This document shows positions 7,830 through 17,344 of a stretch of 54,667 nt of DNA, in pieces. The notes beneath the pieces were generated by a model. The model was given only the letters and a program-made list of their open reading frames with translations, had not been told where the DNA came from and did no database searches. The stretch comes from Metabacillus rhizolycopersici. GTDB lineage: Bacteria > Bacillota > Bacilli > Bacillales > Bacillaceae. How positions within the stretch are numbered: the stretch's first letter is position 1; each line of letters opens with the position of its first letter. A program made the translations under genes and the position numbers. The DNA is taken from assembly GCF_020075705.1 (NCBI RefSeq), contig NZ_JAIQUM010000035.1, positions 1 through 54,667 on the forward strand, written 5' to 3'.

Positions 7830-9731
7830 TTAATAGATGGTAGATAGCAGTTTTCCCTGTTCTCCACTTTTTTTAGAGGAACCATTTTCTACAAATTGTT
7901 TATGCCATAGCATAAAGGTAATGATTGTCCATAGTTTACGACTATAATCATGTTTACCTAATGCGTGTTCATCTAAGAGGTGCTTCGCATAGGCTTTATT
8001 CAGTAAATTTTCTGTATGACTATTTTCTATTAATGAGACTGTCCAATCATAGAGTTCATGTTTTAACCAAATCCGAATTGGAACTGGGAAGCCCAATTTT
8101 TTTCGATTCACGACATGGGATGGAATAATATCTTTAAAAGCTTTCCTAAGCAGTGCCTTTGTAACTCCATTTTGAATTTTACTTGAAGCAGGAAGAGAAG
8201 CTGCTACCTTAAACACTTCTTTATCAAGGAATGGCACTCGTAACTCAAGTGAATGAGCCATCGTCATTCGATCTGCCTTCGTCAAAATATCTCCCTTTAG
8301 CCACGTATTCATGTCAATCGTCTGCATTTTTGAGACATCATCTAAATGATTGACTTGTTGGTAAATCTGATCTGTAATCGTTTTAAAGCTAGTGTCATAA
8401 GGATATGCTAAAACCTTTGATAGTTCTGGATCTTTAAATATATGCGCATTACCAATATAACGATTTTCTAACTTTGTACATCCTCGATAGATGAAGCTTT
8501 TACCTTTCATACCCTCTGGTAGTTTCCTAGATGAAGAGAGAAGTATTTTCTTCATCGCATGAGGAATATATTTCCACACCGCCAAATCATCTGGCTCTTT
8601 GTAAATATTATATCCAGCAAAAAGTTCATCTGATCCCTCACCTGATAGGACAACTGTTACTTGCTTCCTAGCTTCACGTGCAACAAAATATAACGGCACA
8701 GCAGCAGGGTCTGCAACAGGATCGTCTAAATGCCAAATAATTTTTGGGAGTTCATTTATAAACTCTTCTGGTTTAATCAAATAGCTATGATGGTTCGTAC
8801 CAAGCATAGAAGCTGTTTTCTCCGCAACATCCACTTCACTGTAATTTTCATCCTCAAATCCAACTGAAAATGTTTTAAGTGTTGGAGATAATTGACTCGC
8901 AAGCGATACGATAATCGTAGAATCAATTCCTCCTGATAAAAAGGCACCGACTGGAACATCACTTCTCATATGCTTTTCGACCGACTCCGATAATGCTTCG
9001 CGGATATTCTTCATCTCCTGCTCTTCATTAGTCGAGCTACTCGGGCGAAATTCTGATTTCCAATAAGGAATGAATGTACATGTTTCCTCTTCTGCCTTTT
9101 TTATGAAATAACTACCTGGCGGAACTTTTCGAACGATTGTATCCATCGTTTTTGGTTCAGGTACATATTGAAATGCTAAATAGTGCTGTAGGGAATCTTT
9201 GTCAATTTGTATGTGATGAATAAACGGCAGAAGGGATTTTTTTTCTGATGCAAAAAAGATTCCATCTTGCCGATCTGCATAATAAAAAGGCTTTATTCCA
9301 AAATGATCACGAGCACCAAATAATGTTTTTTCGATTGTATCCCATATTAGAAAAGAAAACATTCCTCTAATTTTATAAACAACATCCTTGCCAATCGCAG
9401 CATATAAAGCAACTAATACTTCTGTATCACTACTTGTCTCACATGTAATCCCGAATGATTTTAGTGTTTCACGCAATTCTATATGATTATATATTTCTCC
9501 ATTAAAAGTAATCATATAGCGACCATTCGCATAGCTATATGGTTGATGTCCGTTTTCTTTATCAATAATACTCAATCTTCGAAACGCCATCGACATATGT
9601 TGATCATGAAAATATCCTTCATCATCTGGCCCCCGATGAACAATTTCACCGTTTGCTTTCTTAAATAATTCCATTCTTTCGGGAGTTACTACTGTTTCCT
9701 CATGAAATAGACCTGCTATAAAACCACACAT
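7830..9731 (-). CDS. asnB: asparagine synthase (glutamine-hydrolysing)
   Basis: The enzyme makes asparagine from aspartate, glutamine and ATP in the cytosol. At 633 residues it has the usual length of Bacillus AsnB. The N-terminal class II glutaminase domain starts MCGFIAG, so Cys2 becomes the nucleophile after Met removal. It also has RGPDDEG and FNGEIYN motifs. The C-terminal synthetase domain has the pyrophosphate loop LSGGIDSTI and the LSGEGSDELFAGY segment. The pckA-metK-asnB neighbourhood is that of B. subtilis asnB. It has its own terminator and is probably monocistronic. Confidence 0.95.
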   Translation of the reverse strand: MCGFIAGLFHEETVVTPERMELFKKANGEIVHRGPDDEGYFHDQHMSMAFRRLSIIDKENGHQPYSYANGRYMITFNGEIYNHIELRETLKSFGITCETSSDTEVLVALYAAIGKDVVYKIRGMFSFLIWDTIEKTLFGARDHFGIKPFYYADRQDGIFFASEKKSLLPFIHHIQIDKDSLQHYLAFQYVPEPKTMDTIVRKVPPGSYFIKKAEEETCTFIPYWKSEFRPSSSTNEEQEMKNIREALSESVEKHMRSDVPVGAFLSGGIDSTIIVSLASQLSPTLKTFSVGFEDENYSEVDVAEKTASMLGTNHHSYLIKPEEFINELPKIIWHLDDPVADPAAVPLYFVAREARKQVTVVLSGEGSDELFAGYNIYKEPDDLAVWKYIPHAMKKILLSSSRKLPEGMKGKSFIYRGCTKLENRYIGNAHIFKDPELSKVLAYPYDTSFKTITDQIYQQVNHLDDVSKMQTIDMNTWLKGDILTKADRMTMAHSLELRVPFLDKEVFKVAASLPASSKIQNGVTKALLRKAFKDIIPSHVVNRKKLGFPVPIRIWLKHELYDWTVSLIENSHTENLLNKAYAKHLLDEHALGKHDYSRKLWTIITFMLWHKQFVENGSSKKSGEQGKLLSTIY

Positions 9732-9907
9732 AATTACATCTCCACCCTTTAATAAATAACCTGTTCAAAGTAGTATTTTTCTATATAAGTATTTGTTTTT
9801 AAAAACACTTAAACAATCTATTGCTTATGAGACGTTGCTCACGTCGAAATTGTTGCAAACTATTTGGTTTATCGTATCCTATAACAAAAAAGAAGAGCCC
9901 AGGCCCC

Positions 9908-10675
9908 TTATTGAACGTCAATCGAAGTTTCAATATGGTCATGAACCTCTTCTCTTTCAACGTGAACAACTATTTTATACATACCCTCTTCTTCAAACTG
10001 ATAATCAGATATGTATGTTCCTTTTGCGGTAGATTCCGCTGCATCTATGTAATGATGATGCTCTTCTCCATCCTTCCAAATTTCAAAGCGGACCATTGCT
10101 TGTGAGAATGGTTGATTGTTTTCTTGGACAGTTGCTGTTAGCTGTACTTTCGTTTTCGCTTGAATTCCTGTTAATTCGCCTAATGTAATGTTTACACTAG
10201 ATGAATGATGATCTCCTTCTGCATGGTTTGCATGCCCGTGTTCACCGTCATGCTCTTCTCTAACCGTTGCTCCCGAATCAGCTTCTCCTACCAGAATCTC
10301 CATTTTCGGCATCGTATGATAGCTTTTTACATCTGTATGAGCGATTACCTGATACGTCCCATCTTCCTTAAAAGAATAATCAATTTTATATGTCCCTGTA
10401 TCAACTAGCTTTGCTTCAACTTCTTCTGACTCTTCTCCTAATTTAATCTCGAACGTGACTTCTGCATCATCTACTAATTCTTCACCATAATAAACGTGTG
10501 CAGCTATTTGTACATCCTCATTTTTATTCACATGATCCTCTGCCATAATTTCCACTCGTGGTGCTTTAACCTCTTCTTCAGTCGTTTGAGGGCCTATCTG
10601 ATTATTTGATTCTTGACAACCACTTAATATGAACATAAAAATCAAAAACGAATACGCTACCATCTTATTTTTCAT
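9908..10675 (-). CDS. YtkA-like lipoprotein with two tandem domains
   Basis: The start is set at MKNKMVAYSF, where GGAGG lies nine bases upstream, giving 255 residues. The signal peptide ends in the lipobox LSGC, so the product should be anchored outside the membrane. Two similar immunoglobulin-like YtkA/FixH-type domains follow (about 40-125 and 155-255), each ending in a G-Y-x-x-DYxFxEEGxY-type strand pattern. They are joined by a His/Glu-rich linker (EEHDGEHGHANHAEGDHHSS) that may bind metal. B. subtilis YtkA has a single domain. The role is unknown; FixH-type domains are linked to copper or oxidase assembly, which is only a hint. Confidence 0.8.
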   Translation of the reverse strand: MKNKMVAYSFLIFMFILSGCQESNNQIGPQTTEEEVKAPRVEIMAEDHVNKNEDVQIAAHVYYGEELVDDAEVTFEIKLGEESEEVEAKLVDTGTYKIDYSFKEDGTYQVIAHTDVKSYHTMPKMEILVGEADSGATVREEHDGEHGHANHAEGDHHSSSVNITLGELTGIQAKTKVQLTATVQENNQPFSQAMVRFEIWKDGEEHHHYIDAAESTAKGTYISDYQFEEEGMYKIVVHVEREEVHDHIETSIDVQ

Positions 10676-10806
10676 TACATTCGGCCTCCAATTATTCACC
10701 CACTATAAGATATAACATAAAATAAGGATTTTCTGTAGTATTTATCCCATTTTTACCTTATTTTTCATTATTAGTTCACCTTTCTAAGAAATCAAAGAGA
10801 ATATTA

Positions 10807-10844
10807 AAAGGCCTGATGCTTTAATTGAGGCATCAGACCTTTTT
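10807..10844 (-). terminator. metK Rho-independent terminator
   Basis: On the minus strand AAGGTCTGATGC pairs with GCATCAGGCCTT and is followed by TTTAAT. It lies ten bases beyond the metK stop codon. Confidence 0.85.
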
Positions 10845-10853
10845 CTACTATTA

Positions 10854-12053
10854 TTATTTATTTAACGCTTCTTTGCTTAACACGTCAGCTTTGTCAGTTC
10901 TTTCCCAAGAAAGATCAAGATCACTACGGCCAAAGTGTCCGTATGCAGCTGTTTGTTTGTAAATTGGGCGTCTTAAATCAAGCATTTTTATAATTCCTGC
11001 TGGACGAAGATCAAAATTGTTACGTACAACTTCAACTAATACATCTTCAGATACTTTACCTGTTCCAAATGTATCAACTGAAATCGATACAGGCTGTGCA
11101 ACTCCGATTGCATATGCTAATTGAACTTCACATTTGTCAGCTAATCCAGAAGCTACGATGTTTTTCGCAACATAGCGTGCAGCATATGCAGCAGAACGGT
11201 CAACCTTTGTTGCATCCTTACCAGAGAATGCTCCACCACCGTGGCGTGCGTAACCGCCGTACGTATCAACGATAATTTTACGTCCTGTTAAACCTGCATC
11301 ACCTTGAGGTCCTCCAATAACGAAACGGCCTGTTGGGTTAATGAAATATTTTGTATTTTCATCGATTAAGTCCGCAGGTACAACTGGGTTAATAACATGC
11401 TCTTTTAAATTACGTTGGATTTGTTCTAACGTAATTTCTGGGTGATGTTGAGTCGAAATAACGATTGTATCAATACGAACTGGTTTGTTGTTTTCATCAT
11501 ACTCAACTGTTACTTGTGTTTTACCGTCAGGGCGTAAGTAAGGAAGAATTTCTTCTTTACGAACTTCTGTTAAACGGCGTGAGAGTTTATGTGCTAGTGA
11601 AATTGGAAGTGGCATTAATTCCTTCGTTTCATTACAAGCAAATCCGAACATCAATCCTTGGTCACCTGCACCAATTGCTTCGATTTCTTCGTCTGACATT
11701 TGACCTTCTCGAGCTTCTAGCGCTTGGTCAACACCCATTGCAATGTCAGCTGATTGCTCATCAATCGCAGTTAGAACCGCACAAGTTTCCGCATCAAAAC
11801 CATATTTAGCACGTGTATAACCGATTCCTTTTATTGTTTCACGAACGATTTTTGGAATATCAACATACGTGCTTGTTGTAATTTCTCCTGCAACAAGTAC
11901 TAACCCTGTCGTAACAGACGTTTCACACGCCACACGTGCATTTGGATCTTTTGCGATAATCGCATCAAGGATTGAATCTGAAATTTGGTCACAAATCTTA
12001 TCTGGATGGCCTTCTGTTACAGACTCAGAAGTAAAAAGACGTTTTTTAGTCAT
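10854..12053 (-). CDS. metK: S-adenosylmethionine synthetase
   Basis: This cytosolic enzyme converts methionine and ATP to S-adenosylmethionine. The start is taken at [19 protein letters not shown], twelve bases after AGGAGGA; the frame is open upstream but lacks a better site. The length is then 399 residues, normal for the family. Signatures include [16 protein letters not shown], the [12 protein letters not shown] hexapeptide region and [19 protein letters not shown]. It is controlled by an upstream S-box riboswitch and terminator on the same strand, as expected for a gene whose product makes the sensed ligand. Confidence 0.96.
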   Translation of the reverse strand: MTKKRLFTSESVTEGHPDKICDQISDSILDAIIAKDPNARVACETSVTTGLVLVAGEITTSTYVDIPKIVRETIKGIGYTRAKYGFDAETCAVLTAIDEQSADIAMGVDQALEAREGQMSDEEIEAIGAGDQGLMFGFACNETKELMPLPISLAHKLSRRLTEVRKEEILPYLRPDGKTQVTVEYDENNKPVRIDTIVISTQHHPEITLEQIQRNLKEHVINPVVPADLIDENTKYFINPTGRFVIGGPQGDAGLTGRKIIVDTYGGYARHGGGAFSGKDATKVDRSAAYAARYVAKNIVASGLADKCEVQLAYAIGVAQPVSISVDTFGTGKVSEDVLVEVVRNNFDLRPAGIIKMLDLRRPIYKQTAAYGHFGRSDLDLSWERTDKADVLSKEALNK

Positions 12054-12318
12054 GGTATAAATCTTCCTCCTCATATTTATGTTCATTCTTTGATCCGGAA
12101 CTCTTCCCTAAGTATGTTTACCTATAAGATAAAGCTGGCTTACCGCCTAAGTCCTTACGACGAAAGTTTAAAGATTTTTATACAATCATCCATGAATTAG
12201 GAAGTCTGATCGTACAAATAATCACGTTGGCATGTTTTGTAAACAGAAGTTTTTATGTACCTTTACCACATGCTTGTCCTGGTAAAACTCCAATGAGAAG
12301 ATACTCTTTTCTGTTATC
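12054..12318 (-). other. long metK leader between riboswitch terminator and start codon
   Basis: About 265 transcribed bases lie between the riboswitch terminator and the metK ribosome binding site. No ORF with a good start, second promoter or clear structure is visible. The length is unusual for an S-box leader, where the terminator normally sits close to the gene. Confidence 0.5.
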
Positions 12319-12352
12319 AAAAAAAACCTTTCCTAAATGAGGAAAGGTTTTG
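12319..12352 (-). terminator. riboswitch-controlled terminator of the metK leader
   Basis: On the minus strand AAACCTTTCC and GGAAAGGTTT pair around TCATTTA, followed by eight T. It follows the S-box aptamer directly and is the expected expression platform. Confidence 0.88.
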
Positions 12353-12372
12353 TAATTGTTCATCGCCTTTCG

Positions 12373-12603
12373 CTCTTATCGATCAAGGGCTTTCGCCTTG
12401 CATCAGGTTAGCACCTTTGCATCGGAAAATGTCACTTTAGATTACGCGCATCTTACATAGAGACTATCAATAGGTAGTTTTTACTTAGGTAAAAAACCGC
12501 TATATCATAGTATCTCAATCATTCATACGTAGTCGCCATTTTCCTTTGATAGCAGGTTGCTGGGTTTCATAGGGCCTGTCCCTCCACCAGCTCAGGATAA
12601 GAG
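12373..12603 (-). ncRNA. SAM-I (S-box) riboswitch upstream of metK
   Basis: Reading the minus strand, closing helix P1 is CTCTTATC pairing with GATAAGAG. The conserved core follows: GAGCTGGTGGAGGGA, CAGGCCCTATGAAACCC, AGCAACC, and near the 3' side AAGGTGCTAA. These are hallmark S-box blocks that bind S-adenosylmethionine and favour the downstream terminator. Between GCAACC and GGTGC lie 139 bases, much longer than the usual P3 hairpin. The insertion is itself self-complementary (GGAAAATG with CATTTTCC, and a GTTTTTTAC/GTAAAAAC tip). The aptamer is therefore about 230 instead of about 110 bases. Confidence 0.92.
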
Positions 12604-12620
12604 AATCCGTTCAAGGAAAT

Positions 12621-12649
12621 ATCATAGCGTACTCGTAAATTGGTGTCAA
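12621..12649 (-). promoter_or_regulatory. sigma-A promoter of the metK riboswitch transcript
   Basis: On the minus strand a perfect -35 TTGACA and a -10 TATGAT are separated by 17 bases. They lie about 10-20 bases upstream of the first riboswitch helix. Confidence 0.85.
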
Positions 12650-13068
12650 GATAAAATAACGATAGCCATCTATCAGTTAGGTTTTTTTTTATCTGACGGC
12701 TAGTGCAAATCACCTACATATATACGGCAGTTATCCTCCACCTTCACTTCTTCGATTCATTAAAAGGATTAGAGATGGGAATATTACTGCTTAGATAATG
12801 CGGGATAAACATCCCGATTAAAGAACCTTTCTCTTTCTTCTTAAATAAACTTATATTATCGAACCTACACATTATTGTTCCCCATTTTTGAATTAAATTA
12901 TAAATATTACTTCTATGATCCATACAAAGTATGTAACTTTTTTTATTTTTTTAACAATTAGTATGCTTTATTTTTATTAATGTGTTATACTATTAAAAAC
13001 AAAGTCAGAATATTTAATTATTTAATTAAAACCTTTTGTTTATCATATCGAAAAGGATGGTATTGGGG
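12650..13068. other. divergent metK / pckA intergenic region
   Basis: Very AT-rich, no gene seen. A candidate pckA promoter is an extended -10 TGTTATACT at 12983-12991 with only a weak -35 at about 12963-12969. A T tract with imperfect flanking arms lies at 12660-12705. In B. subtilis pckA is repressed by CcpN under glycolytic conditions; I could not confirm its operator here. Confidence 0.4.
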
Positions 13069-14655
13069 ATGAATATGACTGCGATGACAACTGAACTGAC
13101 ACAATTAATTAATGGGGAAAATGTAAGACATAACCTTTCTGTTGCTCAGCTTGTGGAAGAGGTGCTTGAGCGCAAAGAAGGGATTCTAACTTCAACTGGG
13201 GCCATTCGAGCAACTACAGGTGCTTATACTGGTAGATCACCGCAAGACAAATTTATTGTAAGAGAACGATCTGTTGAAAATAAAATTGATTGGGGAAGTG
13301 TTAACCAACCAATTTCAGAAGAAGCATTCAATAAACTTTATCTTAAGGTTATCTCTTACCTGAAGGAACGAGATGACATTTATATTTTCGATGGATTTGC
13401 CGGAGCAGATCCACGCTATCAATTACCTCTACAAGTAATCAATGAGTATGCGTGGCATAATTTATTTGCGGGGCAGCTTTTCATTAACGGAAGTGAAGAC
13501 TCCATTTCAAATGAACAACCGTTTACCATTCTTAGTGCACCAAATTTTAAAGCAAACCCAGAGATTGATGGCACAAATTCCGAAACATTCATTATTATTT
13601 CGTTCGAGAAAAGAACAATATTAATTGGTGGTACTGAATATGCTGGTGAAATGAAAAAATCAATTTTTTCAGTTATGAACTTTTTGTTACCAGAAAACAA
13701 TATTCTTCCTATGCATTGCTCTGCAAATGTTGGATTTGAAGGCGATGTTGCCTTATTTTTTGGATTATCAGGGACAGGAAAAACAACGTTATCAGCAGAT
13801 CCAAATAGACGGCTAATTGGTGATGACGAGCATGGGTGGTCTACTTCTGGTGTCTTTAACATAGAAGGTGGTTGCTACGCAAAATGCATTAATTTATCTA
13901 AAGAAAAAGAGCCACAAATCTTCAGCGCAATTCGCTATGGTGCTGTTTTAGAGAATGTAGTTGTAGATGACGAAACACGTGAAGCTGATTATGATGATGC
14001 ATTTTATACTGAAAATACACGTGCAGCCTATTCATTAGATGCAATCGATAAAGTGATCACACCGAGTATCGCAGGGCATCCGCAAACGATTGTATTTTTA
14101 ACTGCAGATGCATTTGGAGTGCTCCCTCCAATCAGTAAATTATCAAAAGAACAAGCAATGTATCACTTTTTGAGCGGGTACACTAGTAAGCTCGCAGGAA
14201 CTGAACGTGGAATAACAGCACCTGAAGCAACCTTTTCAACATGCTTCGGTTCACCATTTTTACCTTTAGAAGCAACACGATATGCGAATATGCTTGGTCA
14301 AAAGATTGATGAACATGGAGTCCAAGTATTTTTAGTCAATACCGGCTGGACCGGTGGTGAGTATGGTGTTGGAAATCGAATGAAATTGAAATATACAAGA
14401 GCAATGGTCCAAGCGGCAATTGAAGGAGATTTAGATTATATTGAAACATTGAAGGACGAAATTTTCGGACTAAACATTCCAATTCACGTTCCTGGTGTCC
14501 CTGATGATATTTTAAAACCGCATCTTACTTGGAACTCAAAAGAAGCTTATAATGTGAAAGCAAACGAACTGGCATCCAAGTTCAAGAACAACTTCAAAAA
14601 GTTCACACATGTTTCTCCTGAAATTGAGAAATTTGGAGGACCAATCAGTAAATAA
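13069..14655 (+). CDS. pckA: phosphoenolpyruvate carboxykinase (ATP)
   Basis: This gluconeogenic enzyme converts oxaloacetate and ATP to phosphoenolpyruvate, CO2 and ADP. The start is placed at [13 protein letters not shown], which aligns with the start of B. subtilis PckA (about 527 residues) and gives 528 residues. Motifs are [11 protein letters not shown], the P-loop [12 protein letters not shown], the metal site IGDDEHGWS and the [10 protein letters not shown] lid region. It stands alone, divergent from metK, and is closed by a perfect palindromic terminator. Confidence 0.97.
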   Translation: MNMTAMTTELTQLINGENVRHNLSVAQLVEEVLERKEGILTSTGAIRATTGAYTGRSPQDKFIVRERSVENKIDWGSVNQPISEEAFNKLYLKVISYLKERDDIYIFDGFAGADPRYQLPLQVINEYAWHNLFAGQLFINGSEDSISNEQPFTILSAPNFKANPEIDGTNSETFIIISFEKRTILIGGTEYAGEMKKSIFSVMNFLLPENNILPMHCSANVGFEGDVALFFGLSGTGKTTLSADPNRRLIGDDEHGWSTSGVFNIEGGCYAKCINLSKEKEPQIFSAIRYGAVLENVVVDDETREADYDDAFYTENTRAAYSLDAIDKVITPSIAGHPQTIVFLTADAFGVLPPISKLSKEQAMYHFLSGYTSKLAGTERGITAPEATFSTCFGSPFLPLEATRYANMLGQKIDEHGVQVFLVNTGWTGGEYGVGNRMKLKYTRAMVQAAIEGDLDYIETLKDEIFGLNIPIHVPGVPDDILKPHLTWNSKEAYNVKANELASKFKNNFKKFTHVSPEIEKFGGPISK

Positions 14656-14666
14656 GGAAATTATTT

Positions 14667-14700
14667 AAGGCTGTATGCATATGCATACAGCCTTTATTGT
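14667..14700 (+). terminator. pckA terminator
   Basis: AAGGCTGTATGCAT and ATGCATACAGCCTT form a perfect palindrome twelve bases after the pckA stop, followed by TATTGTTT. Confidence 0.8.
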
Positions 14701-14714
14701 TTAGCGTACTATAA

Positions 14715-14853
14715 CTGTGGATAAGCGCACTGCATCCAGCGTAAGCGTTCGGTCCCTCTTGGGTCTAAGCCACTTTTGAATTGAAGGCAAAAACACCTTC
14801 TATTCAAAAGCGTCTTATTTGCCCGAGGCTGATCAAGGCGCTTACTTTTGTTC
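14715..14853 (-). repeat. intergenic palindromic repeat, copy B
   Basis: This is the reverse complement of copies A and E. Read on the minus strand it runs from GAACAAAAGTAAGCGCC through the inner GAAGGTGTTTTTGCCTTC hairpin to GAACGCTTACGCTGGATG and TTATCCACAG. It lies between the pckA terminator and the convergent DUF2584 gene. Confidence 0.85.
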
Positions 14854-14870
14854 TTTTACTTAGTTTTCTT

Positions 14871-15113
14871 TTAATTTGTCGAATTGAGCGCAAGTAAGCG
14901 ATACGTGACAACTGTCTTATTTTCTGCGAGCTGGAGCTTTTCTACTATCGCTTTACCAACAATTTCTCCTTCGATTGTTTTTCTAACCTCTATAGGAATG
15001 TCAATTGGATAAATTCTGTACCCTTCCTTCGTTAACTGGAACATATTTTCTTCGATTCGTTGTTCATTTCCTTTTGTCACAATCATCGTATTAAATTCAA
15101 CCGGCATGCCCAT
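14871..15113 (-). CDS. DUF2584 family small protein (YtmB-like)
   Basis: This 80-residue soluble protein starts MGMPVEFNTMIVTKG and is nearly the same length as B. subtilis YtmB, which sits in the same place beside pckA and YtmA. It is rich in beta strands and charged residues, with no membrane segment or catalytic motif. Function is unknown. GGAGG precedes the ATG. Confidence 0.8.
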   Translation of the reverse strand: MGMPVEFNTMIVTKGNEQRIEENMFQLTKEGYRIYPIDIPIEVRKTIEGEIVGKAIVEKLQLAENKTVVTYRLLALNSTN

Positions 15114-15256
15114 TAGAATCCCTCCTATTTTTTATAAGATAAATTTCCATTAGTATGGATTTTCTCAAGCCGCATTTGTCAGACTTCATTTCCTCTAGAC
15201 GGTGAGACAGCCTATCTAGTTCATCATATCACCTTCGTACTAATTTAAAAGTCTGC

Positions 15257-16036
15257 TTATTGATTTTTCATCCACAAACAAAGTCTATGTAACGTCTCAC
15301 GATTAACTTTAGGCGAAAAGTAATGAGTAAATTCCTTGAAGTACCAGCTTTCAACCCGTTTATTTAATTCCTTTAATCGTTTTTCTAGCCTGTACGCATG
15401 CTCAATCGAGACATTTTTATCCTTCACACCGTGTATAATTAATACAGGAGCATGCATTTTCTCTAATTCGTACAGTGGTGTTCGCCACTCATATCGTTCA
15501 GGGTATTTTGTCGGAGCACCTCCAATCACTCTTTTCAGCATTCTACGGAGATCCTCTCTTTCGATATAGGTTAAAAACATATCAGATACTCCACCCCAAG
15601 TGACAATCGAGCATACATCTTTAGATAGGATACCAGCCAATAACGCCATAACACCGCCTCTTGAAAACCCAAAAAGATGGACTCGATTAGGTTCAACTTT
15701 CGGATGCTGCTTTAATAATTCAATACTGGAAATGGCATCGTAACGATCATCGCCTGCAAAGTCTTCATTCCCTTCGCCACCCTGATTCCCGCGATAAAAC
15801 GGTGCCATAACAACAAAGCCTTCTGAGGCGAATTGAACAATTCTTCCTACTCTAACCATCCCAACGTTCTTGATTCCACCGCGTAAATAGAGGAAACCAT
15901 CATAGCTTCCAGCTGCAATCGGCTCTGCTAAGAGGCCTTTTACTTTTAAGCCATTTGACATATAGGTCACAACCCAAAGCTGAATAGTTGGATTTGGTGA
16001 TGGATATTTTACTTTACTAAGTATTTTGCCGTTCAT
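15257..16036 (-). CDS. alpha/beta hydrolase, prolyl-oligopeptidase-like (YtmA-like)
   Basis: This 259-residue serine hydrolase fold protein has the nucleophile elbow GFSRGG (Ser near 127), an acid loop HGVKDKNVS (Asp near 208) and a catalytic His in EFTHYFS near the C-terminus. An oxyanion region lies in APFYRGNQGG. It corresponds by position and length to B. subtilis YtmA. The substrate is unknown; a small ester or peptide is typical of this fold. No signal peptide is present, so it is cytosolic. Confidence 0.85.
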   Translation of the reverse strand: MNGKILSKVKYPSPNPTIQLWVVTYMSNGLKVKGLLAEPIAAGSYDGFLYLRGGIKNVGMVRVGRIVQFASEGFVVMAPFYRGNQGGEGNEDFAGDDRYDAISSIELLKQHPKVEPNRVHLFGFSRGGVMALLAGILSKDVCSIVTWGGVSDMFLTYIEREDLRRMLKRVIGGAPTKYPERYEWRTPLYELEKMHAPVLIIHGVKDKNVSIEHAYRLEKRLKELNKRVESWYFKEFTHYFSPKVNRETLHRLCLWMKNQ

Positions 16037-16342
16037 CGTACATTCCTCACTCTTTCAGTCTTAATTACATCTTTTATTAACATACCCTAAATTTTAATGT
16101 TACTAAATGAATCATAGGCATTCACACATTTTTTGAAGTTTCATAACCTATCATAAGTTCCCACTGTATCTCCAATCATCCTTAAACAAATCATACGTTT
16201 TCTTATCTATTTTATTAGAACAGCTTGATGTATCGCTAGTCCAAATAGCAAAGACGTTGTTTTTTATCTCCTATCGACCACTAGCAGAAACATCATGGAA
16301 CGGAAAAAATTTAAGATACTTATCATCTAGGAGGTTTGCAAC
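16037..16342. other. divergent intergenic region before the YtlACD-type operon
   Basis: About 300 AT-rich bases with promoters for both flanking genes presumably present. I looked for a thiamine pyrophosphate riboswitch because the binding protein is of the THI5/NMT1 type, and saw none. A loose GCTAGT/ACTAGC pair near 16231-16278 is too short to name. Confidence 0.35.
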
Positions 16343-17332
16343 ATGAAAAAATGGCTATTATTGTTTTGCCTTTCACTATTGCTTGTTTTACCACTTGCAG
16401 CATGCAACCAAAATCAACCTGAAAAAATTAAAGTTACCGAAGTTACCCACTCGATTTTTTACGCACCTTTCTATGTCGCACTAGAAGAGGGATTTTTTGA
16501 AGATGAGGGACTTACGGTTGAATTGACGACTGCATGGGGTGGAGATAAGGCGATGACTACCCTTCTTTCTGACGGAGCCGACATTGCGTTAGTAGGCTCT
16601 GAAACATCTATTTACGTCCAGTCACAAGGTTCTAGAGACCCTGTCATCAACTTTGCCCAACTCACACAAACGGATGGTACATTCCTTGTTAGTCGCGAAA
16701 AAATTGATAATTTTACATGGGACCAATTAAAGGGCAGTACGTTTTTAGGGCAACGTGTAGGTGGAATGCCACAAATGGTTGGTGAATTTGTCTTAAAACA
16801 ACATGATATTGATCCACATGCCGATCTTAAGTTACTGCAAAATATTGATTTCGCCAATATTCCAAGTGCATTTGCTTCAGGTACTGGTGATTTTGTTCAA
16901 TTATTTGAACCAACAGCAAGCATCTTTGAACAGGAAGGTACAGGTCATATTGTTGCATCTTTTGGATCTGAATCTGGTAAAGTTCCTTACACAACATTTA
17001 TGAGCAAAGAAAGCTTTTTTAATGAGAACGAAAGCACAGCAAGAAAATTTACTGCAGCAATTTATAAGGCACAGCAATGGGTTGATGAAAAAAGTGCGCG
17101 TGAGATTGCTGAATCAATTGCTCCTCAATTTAACGATACAGACTTAAAACTGATCGAAACAGTTGTAGAACGCTACAAGGAACAAGGCTCTTTCGCAACT
17201 GATCCAATTTTAGATGTTGAGGAATGGGAAAATCTTCAAAATATTATGGATGAAGCTGGTGAGCTTCCACAACGGATTGATCATGAAACTCTTGTAAATA
17301 CCACTTTTGCGGAGGATGTGGCAGGGAAGTAA
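16343..17332 (+). CDS. ytlA: ABC transporter substrate-binding lipoprotein, NMT1/THI5-like (YtlA-like)
   Basis: This 329-residue protein has a signal peptide ending in lipobox LAAC (Cys21). The fold is that of NMT1/SsuA-type solute binders, with YAPFYVALEEGFF and ALVGSETSIYV segments. These proteins bind thiamine pyrimidine precursors, sulfonates, nitrate or taurine; the ligand is not decided by sequence. AGGAGG lies just before the ATG. It heads a three-gene importer operon (binding protein, ATPase, permease) in the same order as B. subtilis ytlA-ytlC-ytlD. Confidence 0.88.
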   Translation: MKKWLLLFCLSLLLVLPLAACNQNQPEKIKVTEVTHSIFYAPFYVALEEGFFEDEGLTVELTTAWGGDKAMTTLLSDGADIALVGSETSIYVQSQGSRDPVINFAQLTQTDGTFLVSREKIDNFTWDQLKGSTFLGQRVGGMPQMVGEFVLKQHDIDPHADLKLLQNIDFANIPSAFASGTGDFVQLFEPTASIFEQEGTGHIVASFGSESGKVPYTTFMSKESFFNENESTARKFTAAIYKAQQWVDEKSAREIAESIAPQFNDTDLKLIETVVERYKEQGSFATDPILDVEEWENLQNIMDEAGELPQRIDHETLVNTTFAEDVAGK

Positions 17333-17344
17333 GGAGGAACCATC

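Noticed and set aside
7646..7885. 79-codon open frame on the minus strand after asnB
   Set aside because: It overlaps the asnB end and runs through the asnB terminator; no ribosome site and no family-like sequence.
9793..10105. Plus-strand open frames opposite the YtkA-like gene and asnB upstream region
   Set aside because: They are antisense to a clear lipoprotein gene and lack ribosome sites or recognisable content.
16037..16342. Thiamine pyrophosphate riboswitch before the NMT1-type importer
   Set aside because: The conserved CTGAGA and related blocks are absent.
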